This document shows, in pieces, positions 19,403 through 28,507 of a stretch of 64,000 bases of DNA. Position numbers and translations under genes: made by a program. The notes beneath the pieces were generated by a model. The model made no database searches. It saw only the letters and a list, made by a program, of their open reading frames with translations, and had not been told where the DNA came from. Origin of the DNA: FEN-1297 sp963710735. GTDB lineage: Bacteria; Bacteroidota; Ignavibacteria; Ignavibacteriales; Ignavibacteriaceae. The DNA lies in the NCBI GenBank assembly GCA_963710735.1, contig CAVQBN010000015.1, positions 1-64,000 on the forward strand, written 5' to 3'. The first letter of the stretch is position 1, and each line of letters starts with the position of its first letter.

Positions 19403-21034
19403 ATGCTAAATTATGTCTGGCTTGCATTATTATTTTTGGGGATAGGCGCCGCCTTATCCACTGATTTAATTGACCAAAGCCAAAACAAATTTAAAAATAA
19501 TGACCCTCTTCCTGTTACAATTGAATTAGCAAGTCCGTTCCAAAAGAATAAACAGGAAACATATCAATCGACTTTAAATGTTAATGCTTCATCATTCGAT
19601 AAATTTTATAAAGAAAAAGTAAAGTCAAATTTAAGTATTCCTGCTAAAGTAACGTTACATCAGGATCCTGCTAAAAGTACAATTTATTTTAAAGTTGATA
19701 AATCAGATCCCAAAGTCTGGCAGGAAATGGCTACTTCATCCGGTGAAAAGGATGACTTAACCGGTAAATTAAAGGTTGATAGTCTAATTTCACCGACAAC
19801 AGTAGCTGCCCACATTATATTAGAAGATGTTTCTTTTCTAAAATTAAAAGACGTTACAAATTCTGCGCTTGATTATGCAAGCACAGCAGTTACCATTGCA
19901 TTGGGTTTAATCGGGATAATGGCGCTCTGGCTTGGAGTAATGAAAGTAGCCGAAGAAGCCGGTTTAATTGCAATTATAGCTAGAGCTCTTAAACCGGTTA
20001 CAAAAAAATTGTTCCCGGATGTACCGTCAGACCATCCAGCAATGGGATCTATGATAATGAATATGTCCGCAAATATGCTAGGCCTGGGAAATGCTGCAAC
20101 CCCTTTTGGTTTAAAAGCAATGGAGGAACTAGATCAGTTAAACCCAAACAAAGGCGTAGCCACAAATGCAATGTGTACTTTCCTTGCTATTAACACTGCG
20201 GGAATGACTTTAATACCGGCTACCGCAATTGCTGTTAGAGCAGCTGCAGGAAGTACCGAACCCGCTATTATAATCGGCACCTCTTTGTTTGGTTCGTTTT
20301 GTGCGACTGTTGCAGGTATTACTGCTGCAAAAACTTTAGAGAAATTTCCGATTAAGAGCGGACAGTTTAGCAGCTGGCTTAAAAATAACACTAAAGGTTT
20401 TTTAATTTTTTTCAGCCTTATTGCACTTGTTGCTTTAATTATTTATTCAGGCCTGGGTAAAGTAGTAGGATCAGCTTTTGGTTTTTTAACGCCGGAATTA
20501 TTTAAAAATATTATTCAGGTGTTCTCTACAATTGCTATTCCGCTTTTGATTGTTGTCTTTATAGGTTTTGGAGTAATTAAAAAAGTTAAAGTCTATGAAA
20601 AATTTGTTGAAGGTGCAAAGGACGGATTTAATATTGCTGTTAGAATTATTCCTTATTTAGTGGCAATGTTAGTAGCTATTGGAATTTTTAGGGCCGGGGG
20701 AGCGATGGATTGGCTTATCTACATATTGCATCCTATTACTAATTTAATCGGTATGCCTGCCGAAGCTATGCCAATGGCTTTAATGCGGCCTTTATCAGGC
20801 AGCGGATCACTCGGAGTAATGGCCGAAATTATTTCTGTCCATGGACCGGACTCTTTCATTGGCATTCTTACATCAACATTCTATGGTAGCTCTGAAACTA
20901 CTTTTTATGTGCTGGCTGTTTATTTCGGAGCAGTAAATATCAGAAATATCCGACATTCTTTAGCTGCCGGATTAATTGCGGATATTGCCGGAGTTTTGGG
21001 AGCTGTATTTATTGTTAGAATGTTGTTTGGTTAG
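19403..21034 (+). CDS. Fused SpmA-SpmB (nucleoside recognition / Gate) membrane protein
   Basis: 543 residues with about ten membrane segments. The first half matches SpmA (MNMSANMLGLGNAATPFGLKAMEEL, then the INTAGMTLIPATAIAVRA segment). The second half matches SpmB (RIIPYLVAMLVAIGIFRAGGAMD, MALMRPLSGSGSLGVMAEI, GSSETTFYVLAVYFGAV). The two are separate genes in Bacillus, where they affect spore dehydration; fused forms are common in non-sporulating Bacteroidota, where the substrate is unknown. About 130 residues near the N-terminus, after the first helix, are probably extracytoplasmic. It follows the amidase by 21 bases, so the pair may form an operon. Confidence 0.9.
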   Translation: MLNYVWLALLFLGIGAALSTDLIDQSQNKFKNNDPLPVTIELASPFQKNKQETYQSTLNVNASSFDKFYKEKVKSNLSIPAKVTLHQDPAKSTIYFKVDKSDPKVWQEMATSSGEKDDLTGKLKVDSLISPTTVAAHIILEDVSFLKLKDVTNSALDYASTAVTIALGLIGIMALWLGVMKVAEEAGLIAIIARALKPVTKKLFPDVPSDHPAMGSMIMNMSANMLGLGNAATPFGLKAMEELDQLNPNKGVATNAMCTFLAINTAGMTLIPATAIAVRAAAGSTEPAIIIGTSLFGSFCATVAGITAAKTLEKFPIKSGQFSSWLKNNTKGFLIFFSLIALVALIIYSGLGKVVGSAFGFLTPELFKNIIQVFSTIAIPLLIVVFIGFGVIKKVKVYEKFVEGAKDGFNIAVRIIPYLVAMLVAIGIFRAGGAMDWLIYILHPITNLIGMPAEAMPMALMRPLSGSGSLGVMAEIISVHGPDSFIGILTSTFYGSSETTFYVLAVYFGAVNIRNIRHSLAAGLIADIAGVLGAVFIVRMLFG

Positions 21035-21077
21035 CATATCATCTGAAAAGAATTAACGAGTAAAATAAATCTAATTT

Positions 21078-22052
21078 ATGACAACTAATAAGAAATATCC
21101 TTCGGTATTTATAACAAGGCAAATACCGGAAGCTGCTATAAATCTATTAAAAAAGAAAAAGATTAATGTAAAAGTATATAAAGAAGATCATCCAATTCCC
21201 GAGAAGGAACTAATAAAAAATATACAGAATGTTGACGCAGTAATCTCATTACTAACCGATAAGTTCGACTCTTCAGTTATAGATGAAATGCGGAATTGTA
21301 AAATAATAGCAAACTATGCAGTAGGATTTAATAATATTGATATAGAATATGCAAAAAAGAAAAGTATAATTGTTTCTAATACGCCAGATGTTCTTACAGA
21401 TACTACCGCAGATTTAACTGTGTCTTTAGTACTTGCCTGTGCTAGAAGAATTGTTGAAGGGGAAAAATTCTTAATGGCAAAAAAATATAAAGGATGGAAA
21501 CCAAAATTATTGTTGGGAGTTGAATTAAAAGATAAAACTTTTGGGATTTTAGGTGCTGGTAGAATCGGAACGGCTGTTGCTATAAGGGCAAAAGCTTTTG
21601 GAACTAATATTGTTTATTTCTCAAATAAAAAAAATGAATTCCTTGAGCAAAAAACAGGTGCAAAAAAATTAAGTCTAAAATCTCTTCTAAAGAAATCTGA
21701 TTTTATATCTGTGAATTTACCACTGACAGAAAAAACTTATCATCTCTTAAATAAGGAAAATCTTAGTCTATTAAAACGTAGTGCAATTTTGGTTAACACG
21801 GCAAGGGGTGAAATAATTGATGAAAAAGAATTGATCAGAATTTTAAAACAGAAAAAAATACGTTGTGCAGGTTTAGACGTTTTTGAAAATGAGCCAAATC
21901 TAAATCCAGAATTTTTCAAACTAAATAATGTAGTATTATTGCCCCACATAGGCAGCGCCACTGAAGAAGCAAGAACTAAAATGGCACTTCTTGCAGCACG
22001 GAATGTAATAGCCGTTTTGTCGGGTCAAAAACCAGTTACCCCGGTATCGTAA
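21078..22052 (+). CDS. D-isomer 2-hydroxyacid dehydrogenase (glyoxylate/hydroxypyruvate reductase type)
   Basis: 324 residues. NAD-binding motif GAGRIGTAVAIRAKAFG is near residue 158. The catalytic Arg lies in LVNTARGEIIDE, Glu in DVFENEPNLNPEFF, and His in LLPHIGSAT; all are present. Closest in feel to GyaR-like glyoxylate or hydroxypyruvate reductases, which interconvert glyoxylate and glycolate or hydroxypyruvate and glycerate. The exact substrate cannot be read from sequence. It starts 43 bases after the SpmAB gene. Confidence 0.9.
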   Translation: MTTNKKYPSVFITRQIPEAAINLLKKKKINVKVYKEDHPIPEKELIKNIQNVDAVISLLTDKFDSSVIDEMRNCKIIANYAVGFNNIDIEYAKKKSIIVSNTPDVLTDTTADLTVSLVLACARRIVEGEKFLMAKKYKGWKPKLLLGVELKDKTFGILGAGRIGTAVAIRAKAFGTNIVYFSNKKNEFLEQKTGAKKLSLKSLLKKSDFISVNLPLTEKTYHLLNKENLSLLKRSAILVNTARGEIIDEKELIRILKQKKIRCAGLDVFENEPNLNPEFFKLNNVVLLPHIGSATEEARTKMALLAARNVIAVLSGQKPVTPVS

Positions 22053-22198
22053 AAATTATTTAATATTATTAATTGATCTGATAGATAAAATTTGTGTATC
22101 CTTTTTAAAACTGAATAAGTAGTATATAAAATGTATAATTATTGAATATTAAAGCCATTATGGGTAGTTTTAAATAAATAAAAAAAAGAATTAACTAA

Positions 22199-23320
22199 AT
22201 GCGTATCGGAATACCAAAAGAAAACATTTTTGAAGAAAAGCGTGTTGCTATAGCTCCAGCTGGTGTTGATTCTTTAATGCGTGCTGGTCATACAATTTAT
22301 ATCCAGAGCGGAGCCGGTGAGGGAAGCAATTTTAGTGATGAAGATTATGCACAAACCGGAGCAACAATTGTTTATAGTGCAGAAGAAGTTTATCGTAGAT
22401 CCGAACTGATTGCAAAGGTTACACCTCTTTCGGATGAAGAAACCGAACTTCTTCAAGAAAATCAGATACTTTTTTCATTCCTGCATCTTGCTGTCGGAAA
22501 CAAAGTAACTTTAGAAAAATTATTGGAAAAAAATGTAACAGCAATTGGATATGAACTCATTGAAAATGAAAACGGATTACCGGTATTACATTCTATGAGC
22601 GAAATTGCCGGGCAGCTCTCTATTCAAATTGCTGAAAGATATTTAGAAAGTTATGTGAAAGGAGGGAGGGGAATTCTTCTTGGAGGTATTACAGGTGTTG
22701 CACCCGCAGCTGTTGTAATTTTAGGCGCAGGTGTGGTTGGTATTACGGCAGCTAGAGCTGCCTTGGGAAGGGGGGCTCAGGTTATTGTAATCGATAAAGA
22801 TTTAAGCAGATTAAGAAAAATGGATTCTGCATTTCGTCAGAAGATTACAACCGTAATGGCAAATCCTTATACCATTTCACGTGGTGTTAAATTTGCGGAT
22901 GTATTAATTGGTGCCGTTTTAATAAAAGGAGAAAAAACTCCTCACCTGGTAACTGAAGAAATGGTAATGAATATGAAAAAGGGAGCGGTAATAATTGATG
23001 TTTCAATTGATCAAGGAGGGTGCATTGAAACAAGCCATGTAACAACTCTCTCCGATCCCGTTTACAACATGCATAACGTTATTCATTATTGCGTTCCAAA
23101 TATGCCTGCTCTTGTTGCAAAAACAGCAAGCTATGGATTAAATAATGCTTCAATCGGTTATATACAGAACATAGCAGATAACGGTCTGGCAAATGCTCTT
23201 CTTGGTGACGCAGGTTTGAGCAAAGGCGTATGTACATACAGAGGACAGTGTTCTAATGAAGCTATCGCAAATATTTTTAACCTTGAATTTAGAAAGCTTA
23301 GGGTTTTTTCCATAAATTAA
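22199..23320 (+). CDS. ald: Alanine dehydrogenase
   Basis: 373 residues, catalysing reversible oxidative deamination of L-alanine to pyruvate and ammonia with NAD. Starts MRIGIPKENIFEEKRVAIAP; the substrate-site segment FSFLHLAV lies near residue 93, and the Rossmann motif GAGVVGITAARAALGRGA near 177. The DVSIDQGGCIETS block is diagnostic of the family. Length matches. Downstream are two small hairpins (23337-23353 and 23373-23385), then a CoA-transferase. Confidence 0.94.
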   Translation: MRIGIPKENIFEEKRVAIAPAGVDSLMRAGHTIYIQSGAGEGSNFSDEDYAQTGATIVYSAEEVYRRSELIAKVTPLSDEETELLQENQILFSFLHLAVGNKVTLEKLLEKNVTAIGYELIENENGLPVLHSMSEIAGQLSIQIAERYLESYVKGGRGILLGGITGVAPAAVVILGAGVVGITAARAALGRGAQVIVIDKDLSRLRKMDSAFRQKITTVMANPYTISRGVKFADVLIGAVLIKGEKTPHLVTEEMVMNMKKGAVIIDVSIDQGGCIETSHVTTLSDPVYNMHNVIHYCVPNMPALVAKTASYGLNNASIGYIQNIADNGLANALLGDAGLSKGVCTYRGQCSNEAIANIFNLEFRKLRVFSIN

Positions 23321-23336
23321 GAATGATTTTTGATTT

Positions 23337-23385
23337 GACCTACAAAATAGGTCATCATAAATATTGTTAAATGCTCTAAAAGAGC
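23337..23385 (+). other. Two small hairpins between ald and the CoA-transferase
   Basis: GACCTA/TAGGTC (23337-23353, 5-base loop) and GCTCT/AGAGC (23373-23385, 3-base loop). Neither has a clean T-run, so they may be weak terminators or mRNA-processing elements in a short intergenic gap. Confidence 0.35.
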
Positions 23386-23408
23386 TTATAAAATAGAATT
23401 GGAAAATT

Positions 23409-24764
23409 ATGGTCGCTCTAGAAGATATAAAATCAATGAATTCAATACCTTTCAATATACTTAAAGCATATACTCAAAAAATTGTATCTGCGGATGATGC
23501 TGTTAAGGTAATCAAATCTGGTGATAATATTCTAGCACACTCAAATTGTGCTTTCCCGAATATTCTTGTGGATGCAATGGTTAGAAGGAAAGATGAATTA
23601 GAAAATATTCAGATAATGCATGCCTTAGCTGTTGGTAATGTTTCATATTTAAATCCCGGTCTTGAAAAACATTTTAGGCACAATGCATTTTTTATCGGTG
23701 CAAACAGCCGTGAGGCTGTAAGGGATGGCCGTGCGGATTTTACACCAATATTTTTGTATGAAACTCCTCTCCTTTTTGCGAAAGGTTATATAAAACTTGA
23801 CGTGGCATTAATACATGTTTCTCCGCCAGATGAACATGGATTTTGCAGTTTTGGAGTTGAAGTCGGGTTAACTAAAACGGGTGCAGAAAAAGCTAAAATT
23901 GTAATTGCTCAAGTAAATAAAAATATGCCTAGAACCTTAGGTGATAGTTTTATTCATGTTAGTAAAATAAATTATATTGTCGAAGTGAATGAGGAAATTG
24001 CTGAATTGCCCCAGGGCGATAAAAATGCAAGCCCTGAAATTACAGAAATTAATAAAAAGATAGCTAGTAATATTGCAGATCTAATTGAAGATGGGTCTAC
24101 TTTACAAATGGGGATTGGAGCTATCCCGGATTATGTATTAAGTTATCTTTCAGACAGAAAAGGTTTGGGAATCCATTCTGAAATGTTTTCTGACGGCACT
24201 ATCGATTTAGTTGAAAAAGGCGTAATTACAAATGAAATGAAAACATTGCATCCCGGAAAAATTGTGGCAGGTTTTGTTTTGGGAACTAAAAAACTGTATA
24301 ATTTTATTAATAATAATCCAATGATTGAATTCCATCGGCAGGAATATGTTAACGACCCCTTTGTTATAGCTAAAAATTATAAGATGGTTGCAATAAATTC
24401 CGCAATAGAAATTGATCTAACAGGCCAGGTATGTTCCGATTCAATAGGGCCAAAACTGTATAGCGGATTCGGAGGCCAGCTGGATTTTATAAGAGGAGCG
24501 GCTCATTCAGATGGAGGTAAACCTATTATAGCCTTACCTTCTGTTACTAAAGATTTTAAAATCTCTCGTATTGTTCCGTTTCTAAAACCCGGAGCCGGTG
24601 TAGTTACTACGCGTGGAGACGTTCATTATGTAGTTACAGAATATGGCCATGCTCAATTATTCGGAAAACCAATTCGTGAAAGAGTAAAAGCGCTCATAAA
24701 TATTGCGCATCCCAAGTTTAGAGATGAACTGTATAAATACGCTCATGATAACAAGTACGTATAA
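23409..24764 (+). CDS. Acetyl-CoA hydrolase / CoA-transferase (4-hydroxybutyrate CoA-transferase type)
   Basis: 451 residues of the Cat1/AbfT-like family. HVSPPDEHGFCSFG near residue 138 and GIGAIPDYVLSYL are family blocks. The catalytic glutamate is expected in GIHSEMFSDG, and the GFGGQLDFIRGAAHSDGGKPIIALPS segment closes the CoA site. Such enzymes move CoA between acetate and acids such as 4-hydroxybutyrate, butyrate or succinate. Specificity is not readable here. ATG at 23436 is an alternative start, since the first nine residues are not conserved. Confidence 0.88.
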   Translation: MVALEDIKSMNSIPFNILKAYTQKIVSADDAVKVIKSGDNILAHSNCAFPNILVDAMVRRKDELENIQIMHALAVGNVSYLNPGLEKHFRHNAFFIGANSREAVRDGRADFTPIFLYETPLLFAKGYIKLDVALIHVSPPDEHGFCSFGVEVGLTKTGAEKAKIVIAQVNKNMPRTLGDSFIHVSKINYIVEVNEEIAELPQGDKNASPEITEINKKIASNIADLIEDGSTLQMGIGAIPDYVLSYLSDRKGLGIHSEMFSDGTIDLVEKGVITNEMKTLHPGKIVAGFVLGTKKLYNFINNNPMIEFHRQEYVNDPFVIAKNYKMVAINSAIEIDLTGQVCSDSIGPKLYSGFGGQLDFIRGAAHSDGGKPIIALPSVTKDFKISRIVPFLKPGAGVVTTRGDVHYVVTEYGHAQLFGKPIRERVKALINIAHPKFRDELYKYAHDNKYV

Positions 24765-24931
24765 AAGTTTTTATAATTTATAATTTCAAATAATCTGTTT
24801 AAGAATAAATTCTCAAGATTAAACATATACCGCGTTTTTTTAATGCAGGAATAGAACATTTAAGGTGCTTTGAAGACTGATTATACCATCTCAAATGCCG
24901 CCATAAAATTTTTAATTAATTCGATGTAAAA

Positions 24932-25621
24932 ATGATTGCGATTATTGGTGATATACACGGCTGTTATAATACTTTAAAAAATCTAATAGAAAAGATTAAA
25001 GAGAAATATCCATCAGTCCAGATTTATAGCGTTGGTGACTTGGTTGATAGAGGGAAATATAGTTTTGAAGTTATTGAACTTATAAAATCAGAGAAAATAA
25101 TTTTTACGCCCGGAAATCATGATTATATGTTCTATTATTTTGTTAATTATCCCTTAAGTCAAATGGGATCTTCATGGCTTTATAACGGTTATGAAAACAC
25201 TATCGCATCATATGAAAATCGTTTTGAAAAAATTGCCGAACATCTGGAATTGATAATTAATGCGCCTCTTTTTTTGAACTTGACAGATTGTTTCATTTCT
25301 CATGCGGGTATATCGAAATATTACGAATCAAAACTGCCAAAAAATTTCCGGGATAACCTTGAAGTAATCAATGACATTGTACACAATGATATTACCAGTC
25401 CGGATGGAATATTATGGACAAGGGGTGAATTGCTGGATATTGGTAAATTACAAGTTGTTGGTCATACTCGAAAAGATGATGTAAAATATCAAAAATCAAA
25501 TAATGTAGTTTATATTGATACTTCAATTTACGCCGGCAATAAGTTGAGTGCCATTATAGTTAATCAAAATAAAATTGTTGATACCATATCAACTCCTACA
25601 GTTAAAATAGATCTCGGCTGA
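24932..25621 (+). CDS. Metallophosphatase of the PPP / diadenosine tetraphosphatase-like family
   Basis: 229 residues. The metallophosphoesterase motifs appear in order: GDIHGC (residues 6-11), GDLVDRG (about 36), GNHDYM (about 67), SHAG (about 127) and GHTRKDD (about 176). Together they bind two metal ions. Members dephosphorylate proteins or hydrolyse Ap4A; the sequence does not separate these. Cytosolic. It stands alone, but a Ser/Thr kinase lies 2.9 kb downstream, which would suit a protein-phosphatase role (inference). Confidence 0.85.
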   Translation: MIAIIGDIHGCYNTLKNLIEKIKEKYPSVQIYSVGDLVDRGKYSFEVIELIKSEKIIFTPGNHDYMFYYFVNYPLSQMGSSWLYNGYENTIASYENRFEKIAEHLELIINAPLFLNLTDCFISHAGISKYYESKLPKNFRDNLEVINDIVHNDITSPDGILWTRGELLDIGKLQVVGHTRKDDVKYQKSNNVVYIDTSIYAGNKLSAIIVNQNKIVDTISTPTVKIDLG

Positions 25622-25987
25622 TTTTAACTATTTTCTAATTGAAAAATTATCAGACTTATCTTAGGGTAATCATAGTTTTTCGAATTTCCGGATTTTTATT
25701 CCTCATAATTCCTCTTCATCCAATTCAAAGTATTCTCTTAAAAAGTATTCATTTTAGTTTTAATTAATCTGTTAAAGAATTTAAATGTGTTAAAGGGCAA
25801 AAAACTGGTCGGAAAATTTAGAGAGATGAATATAGCCGTATTCTCACATGTTACAATAAAAAATTAATTATATTTGAGCTATTATAAATGCGGACTTTTG
25901 AATTGTAGTTAAATAATTTCTACCTATTTTTAAGTGTTTACCTTAACAGGGCCAAAGTTGTATAATTCTTATTATTAATTTTATATA
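25622..25987. other. Non-coding gap upstream of the lipoprotein / sigma-54 cluster
   Basis: 366 AT-rich bases with no open frame worth calling, no tRNA and no strong hairpin. It should contain the promoter of the cluster that begins at 25988, but I see no convincing promoter motif. Confidence 0.5.
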
Positions 25988-26998
25988 ATGTATTTTAAGA
26001 ATATTTTCTCTAAAAATTTAAGAATACTTCATATTCTACTAAAGTTGTTTATGGTTAGTAGTTTATTAATTTATATTTCTTGCAATGCTCCAAGAAATAA
26101 TCCGCTTGATCCAAATAATCCGGAATATTCGTTTGTAACTTTGCAAGGTAGTACTCAAACGTTCAGCCCTCCTTTTTCAGGAATTTCGAACGTTTCAGTT
26201 TATTGGAGTTCTGCAAATATTTCAGTTAATACTGATATCAACGGTAAGTTTAAATTTAGCAGCATTTTTCCTGTGGATGGCAAATTGATTTTTCAAAAGT
26301 CAGGCTATGTATCAGATACAATCAATGTTGTCTGGAGAAATTCTAAGTTTTTAAATTACATTGTTAGTCTTAATAAAATACCACAATTAGACAGTATATC
26401 TATTTATTCTGTAGTTCTAAATCAATTTTCACCACCAGGACAAACTTATCAATTAGGAATAAATTCAAAAATATCTAATAATGACAACAACATTAATTCG
26501 GTATTTGTTGAAAACTCGCAATTGAATTTAAAAAAATCTTTGAGCTTTAATGTTACAAGTAAAGATTATGAGGTAACTTTAACTACTCAAGATCTGAATG
26601 TAACCGATATCGAACAAACAATCGGATTGAATTTTAATATTATTGTTAAGGATAGTTCCAACAGACTATATAATATCGGAAGCGATAAAGTAACGAGAGT
26701 TATTAAAGCAGGTGCGTCTATACAATACCCCGCAAATGATACAACGGTTTCTTCAACTCCAACTCTTAAATGGCAGCGATATAAAACAGGATATCCGTTT
26801 ACTTTTATGGTAGAAATTTATACAAACAATTTTGCAAATTCACAGTTAGTTTTCAGTAAGAATAATATTTCATCTGATTCTACATCATTATTTGTAAATA
26901 CACCTTTAAGCACTAACAATTATTATTGGGTAATTTGGGTTGTGGATCAATTTCAAAATAGATCAAGATCATTACCTGCTACTTTTAGTATTCCTTAA
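25988..26998 (+). CDS. Lipoprotein with carboxypeptidase-regulatory-like domain
   Basis: 336 residues. A long hydrophobic leader ends in LLIYISC, a lipobox with cysteine near residue 32, followed by NPLDPNNPEY, a frequent start of Ignavibacteria lipoproteins. Residues about 50-120 look like a beta-sandwich carboxypeptidase-regulatory-like domain (NVSVYWSSANISVNTDINGKF). The C-terminal 100 residues (PANDTTVSSTPTLKWQRY, NYYWVIWVVDQFQNRSRS) look like a fibronectin-type fold. No catalytic motif. First gene of a cluster, 16 bases ahead of a sigma-54 activator. Confidence 0.7.
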   Translation: MYFKNIFSKNLRILHILLKLFMVSSLLIYISCNAPRNNPLDPNNPEYSFVTLQGSTQTFSPPFSGISNVSVYWSSANISVNTDINGKFKFSSIFPVDGKLIFQKSGYVSDTINVVWRNSKFLNYIVSLNKIPQLDSISIYSVVLNQFSPPGQTYQLGINSKISNNDNNINSVFVENSQLNLKKSLSFNVTSKDYEVTLTTQDLNVTDIEQTIGLNFNIIVKDSSNRLYNIGSDKVTRVIKAGASIQYPANDTTVSSTPTLKWQRYKTGYPFTFMVEIYTNNFANSQLVFSKNNISSDSTSLFVNTPLSTNNYYWVIWVVDQFQNRSRSLPATFSIP

Positions 26999-27014
26999 TT
27001 ATTTAGAAATTTAA

Positions 27015-28499
27015 ATGAATATATTTAATACAGAATCAATTCGCTTAATTAGTAAAGAACAATTTGAAACTCTATATCAAATAAGCCAGACTTTAAATTC
27101 AGTTGTTTACGAGGATACTCTTATAAGCGAAACCCTGGATTTAATTATTAAAGTACTTAATGCTGAACATGGTTTATTTGTAAAATATCAGGAGGCTGAT
27201 AATAATTTTACTATAATCAGTGCTAGAAATGTACAGAAAGAAGATATTGAAGATCTTTCTTTTTTTTCATCAGGAGTTCTTCAAAAGGTAATTGAAAAAG
27301 CAGAACCATGTCTTTATCATGATGTCCAGAGTGATCCGAATGTTTCACAATTTAAAAGTATCCAGATACATAATATAAAATCTATTCTGGGAGTGCCAAT
27401 CAAAAGATATGGAAAGATTTGGGGAGTAATTTTGGTCGACAGCAGGGCAAACAGAAAAGAGTTTAATGAGAGCAACCTTGTATTCTTAAGCTTTTTTTCC
27501 AACCTTGTGTCACTCGCACTCGATAAGATAATTAAATTACAGGAACTTCAGAATGAAAATTTAATTTTAAGAAATCAGCTTCAATCAATTAAAACAATTC
27601 CGGAACTCGTAGGTAAAAGCCCGGCGATGCAGAGGCTTGCCGTACTAATTCATAAGGTTGCCGCAACTGATGCATCGGTATTGCTGTTAGGGGAAAGCGG
27701 TACGGGAAAAGAGTTAATAGCTAAAGCAATACACAACATAAGCAACAGGAAAGAACTTCCATATCTAGCCCAGTTCTGCGGATCGATTCCTGATACTTTA
27801 TTGGAAAGTGAATTATTCGGGTATAAGAGAGGCGCTTTTACAGGAGCTAATACAGATAAAAAAGGACTATTTGAAGTTGCTCATAACGGTACTTTTTTTC
27901 TAGATGAAATAGCTGATGTTTCTGTTGCTCTTCAGGCAAAATTATTAAGAGTGCTGCAGAATAAAGAAATAATAAGGCTGGGTGATACCCAGGTAATAAA
28001 AGTCGATGTTCGAGTAATAACTGCAACTAATAAGGATCTTAAACAGCTTTCGAAAGAAGGAAAGTTTAGGGAAGATCTTTTTTATCGCCTAAATGTTTTC
28101 CCCATAAAAATTCCTCCGTTAAGAGAAAGAAAAGGTGACATTCCGCTTTTAGTTGAACATTTTTTAAAAAAGTTTTCCGATAAAGAAATTCATATAGATG
28201 TAAAAGCATTAAAAATGTTGGAAAACTATAGCTGGCCGGGAAATGTCAGGCAGCTTGAAAATGTTATTCAGCGTGCTCTAATACTTTGTGAAAGCGACAA
28301 ACTAATGCCTGAACATATTGTAATAGAGGAAGACTCGGACGATGACAATTTTGCCGGTACGCTGAAGGATTTTGAAAGAATTATTTTGAAGAAACGTCTT
28401 ATTGAATATGAGGGGAATAGAACTTTAGCTGCGAAATCGCTGGGTGTTTCTGTAAGGTGGGTACAATTAAAAATTAAAGAACTTGGTGATGATTTATAA
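27015..28499 (+). CDS. Sigma-54-dependent activator with GAF sensor
   Basis: 494 residues. A GAF domain spans about 20-175. A central AAA+ domain follows, with Walker A GESGTGKE (about 227), the sigma-54 contact loop GAFTGA (about 273), Walker B FFLDEIAD, and the R-finger region. The C-terminal Fis-type helix-turn-helix is GNRTLAAKSLGVSVRWVQLKIKEL. It remodels RNA polymerase bound to sigma-54 and is presumably gated by a small molecule in the GAF domain. The usual VNC motif is replaced by QFC. It sits 5-8 bases before the kinase gene, and a sigma-54-like promoter lies in the same cluster at 30067. Confidence 0.92.
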   Translation: MNIFNTESIRLISKEQFETLYQISQTLNSVVYEDTLISETLDLIIKVLNAEHGLFVKYQEADNNFTIISARNVQKEDIEDLSFFSSGVLQKVIEKAEPCLYHDVQSDPNVSQFKSIQIHNIKSILGVPIKRYGKIWGVILVDSRANRKEFNESNLVFLSFFSNLVSLALDKIIKLQELQNENLILRNQLQSIKTIPELVGKSPAMQRLAVLIHKVAATDASVLLLGESGTGKELIAKAIHNISNRKELPYLAQFCGSIPDTLLESELFGYKRGAFTGANTDKKGLFEVAHNGTFFLDEIADVSVALQAKLLRVLQNKEIIRLGDTQVIKVDVRVITATNKDLKQLSKEGKFREDLFYRLNVFPIKIPPLRERKGDIPLLVEHFLKKFSDKEIHIDVKALKMLENYSWPGNVRQLENVIQRALILCESDKLMPEHIVIEEDSDDDNFAGTLKDFERIILKKRLIEYEGNRTLAAKSLGVSVRWVQLKIKELGDDL

Positions 28500-28507
28500 A
28501 AATCTTG

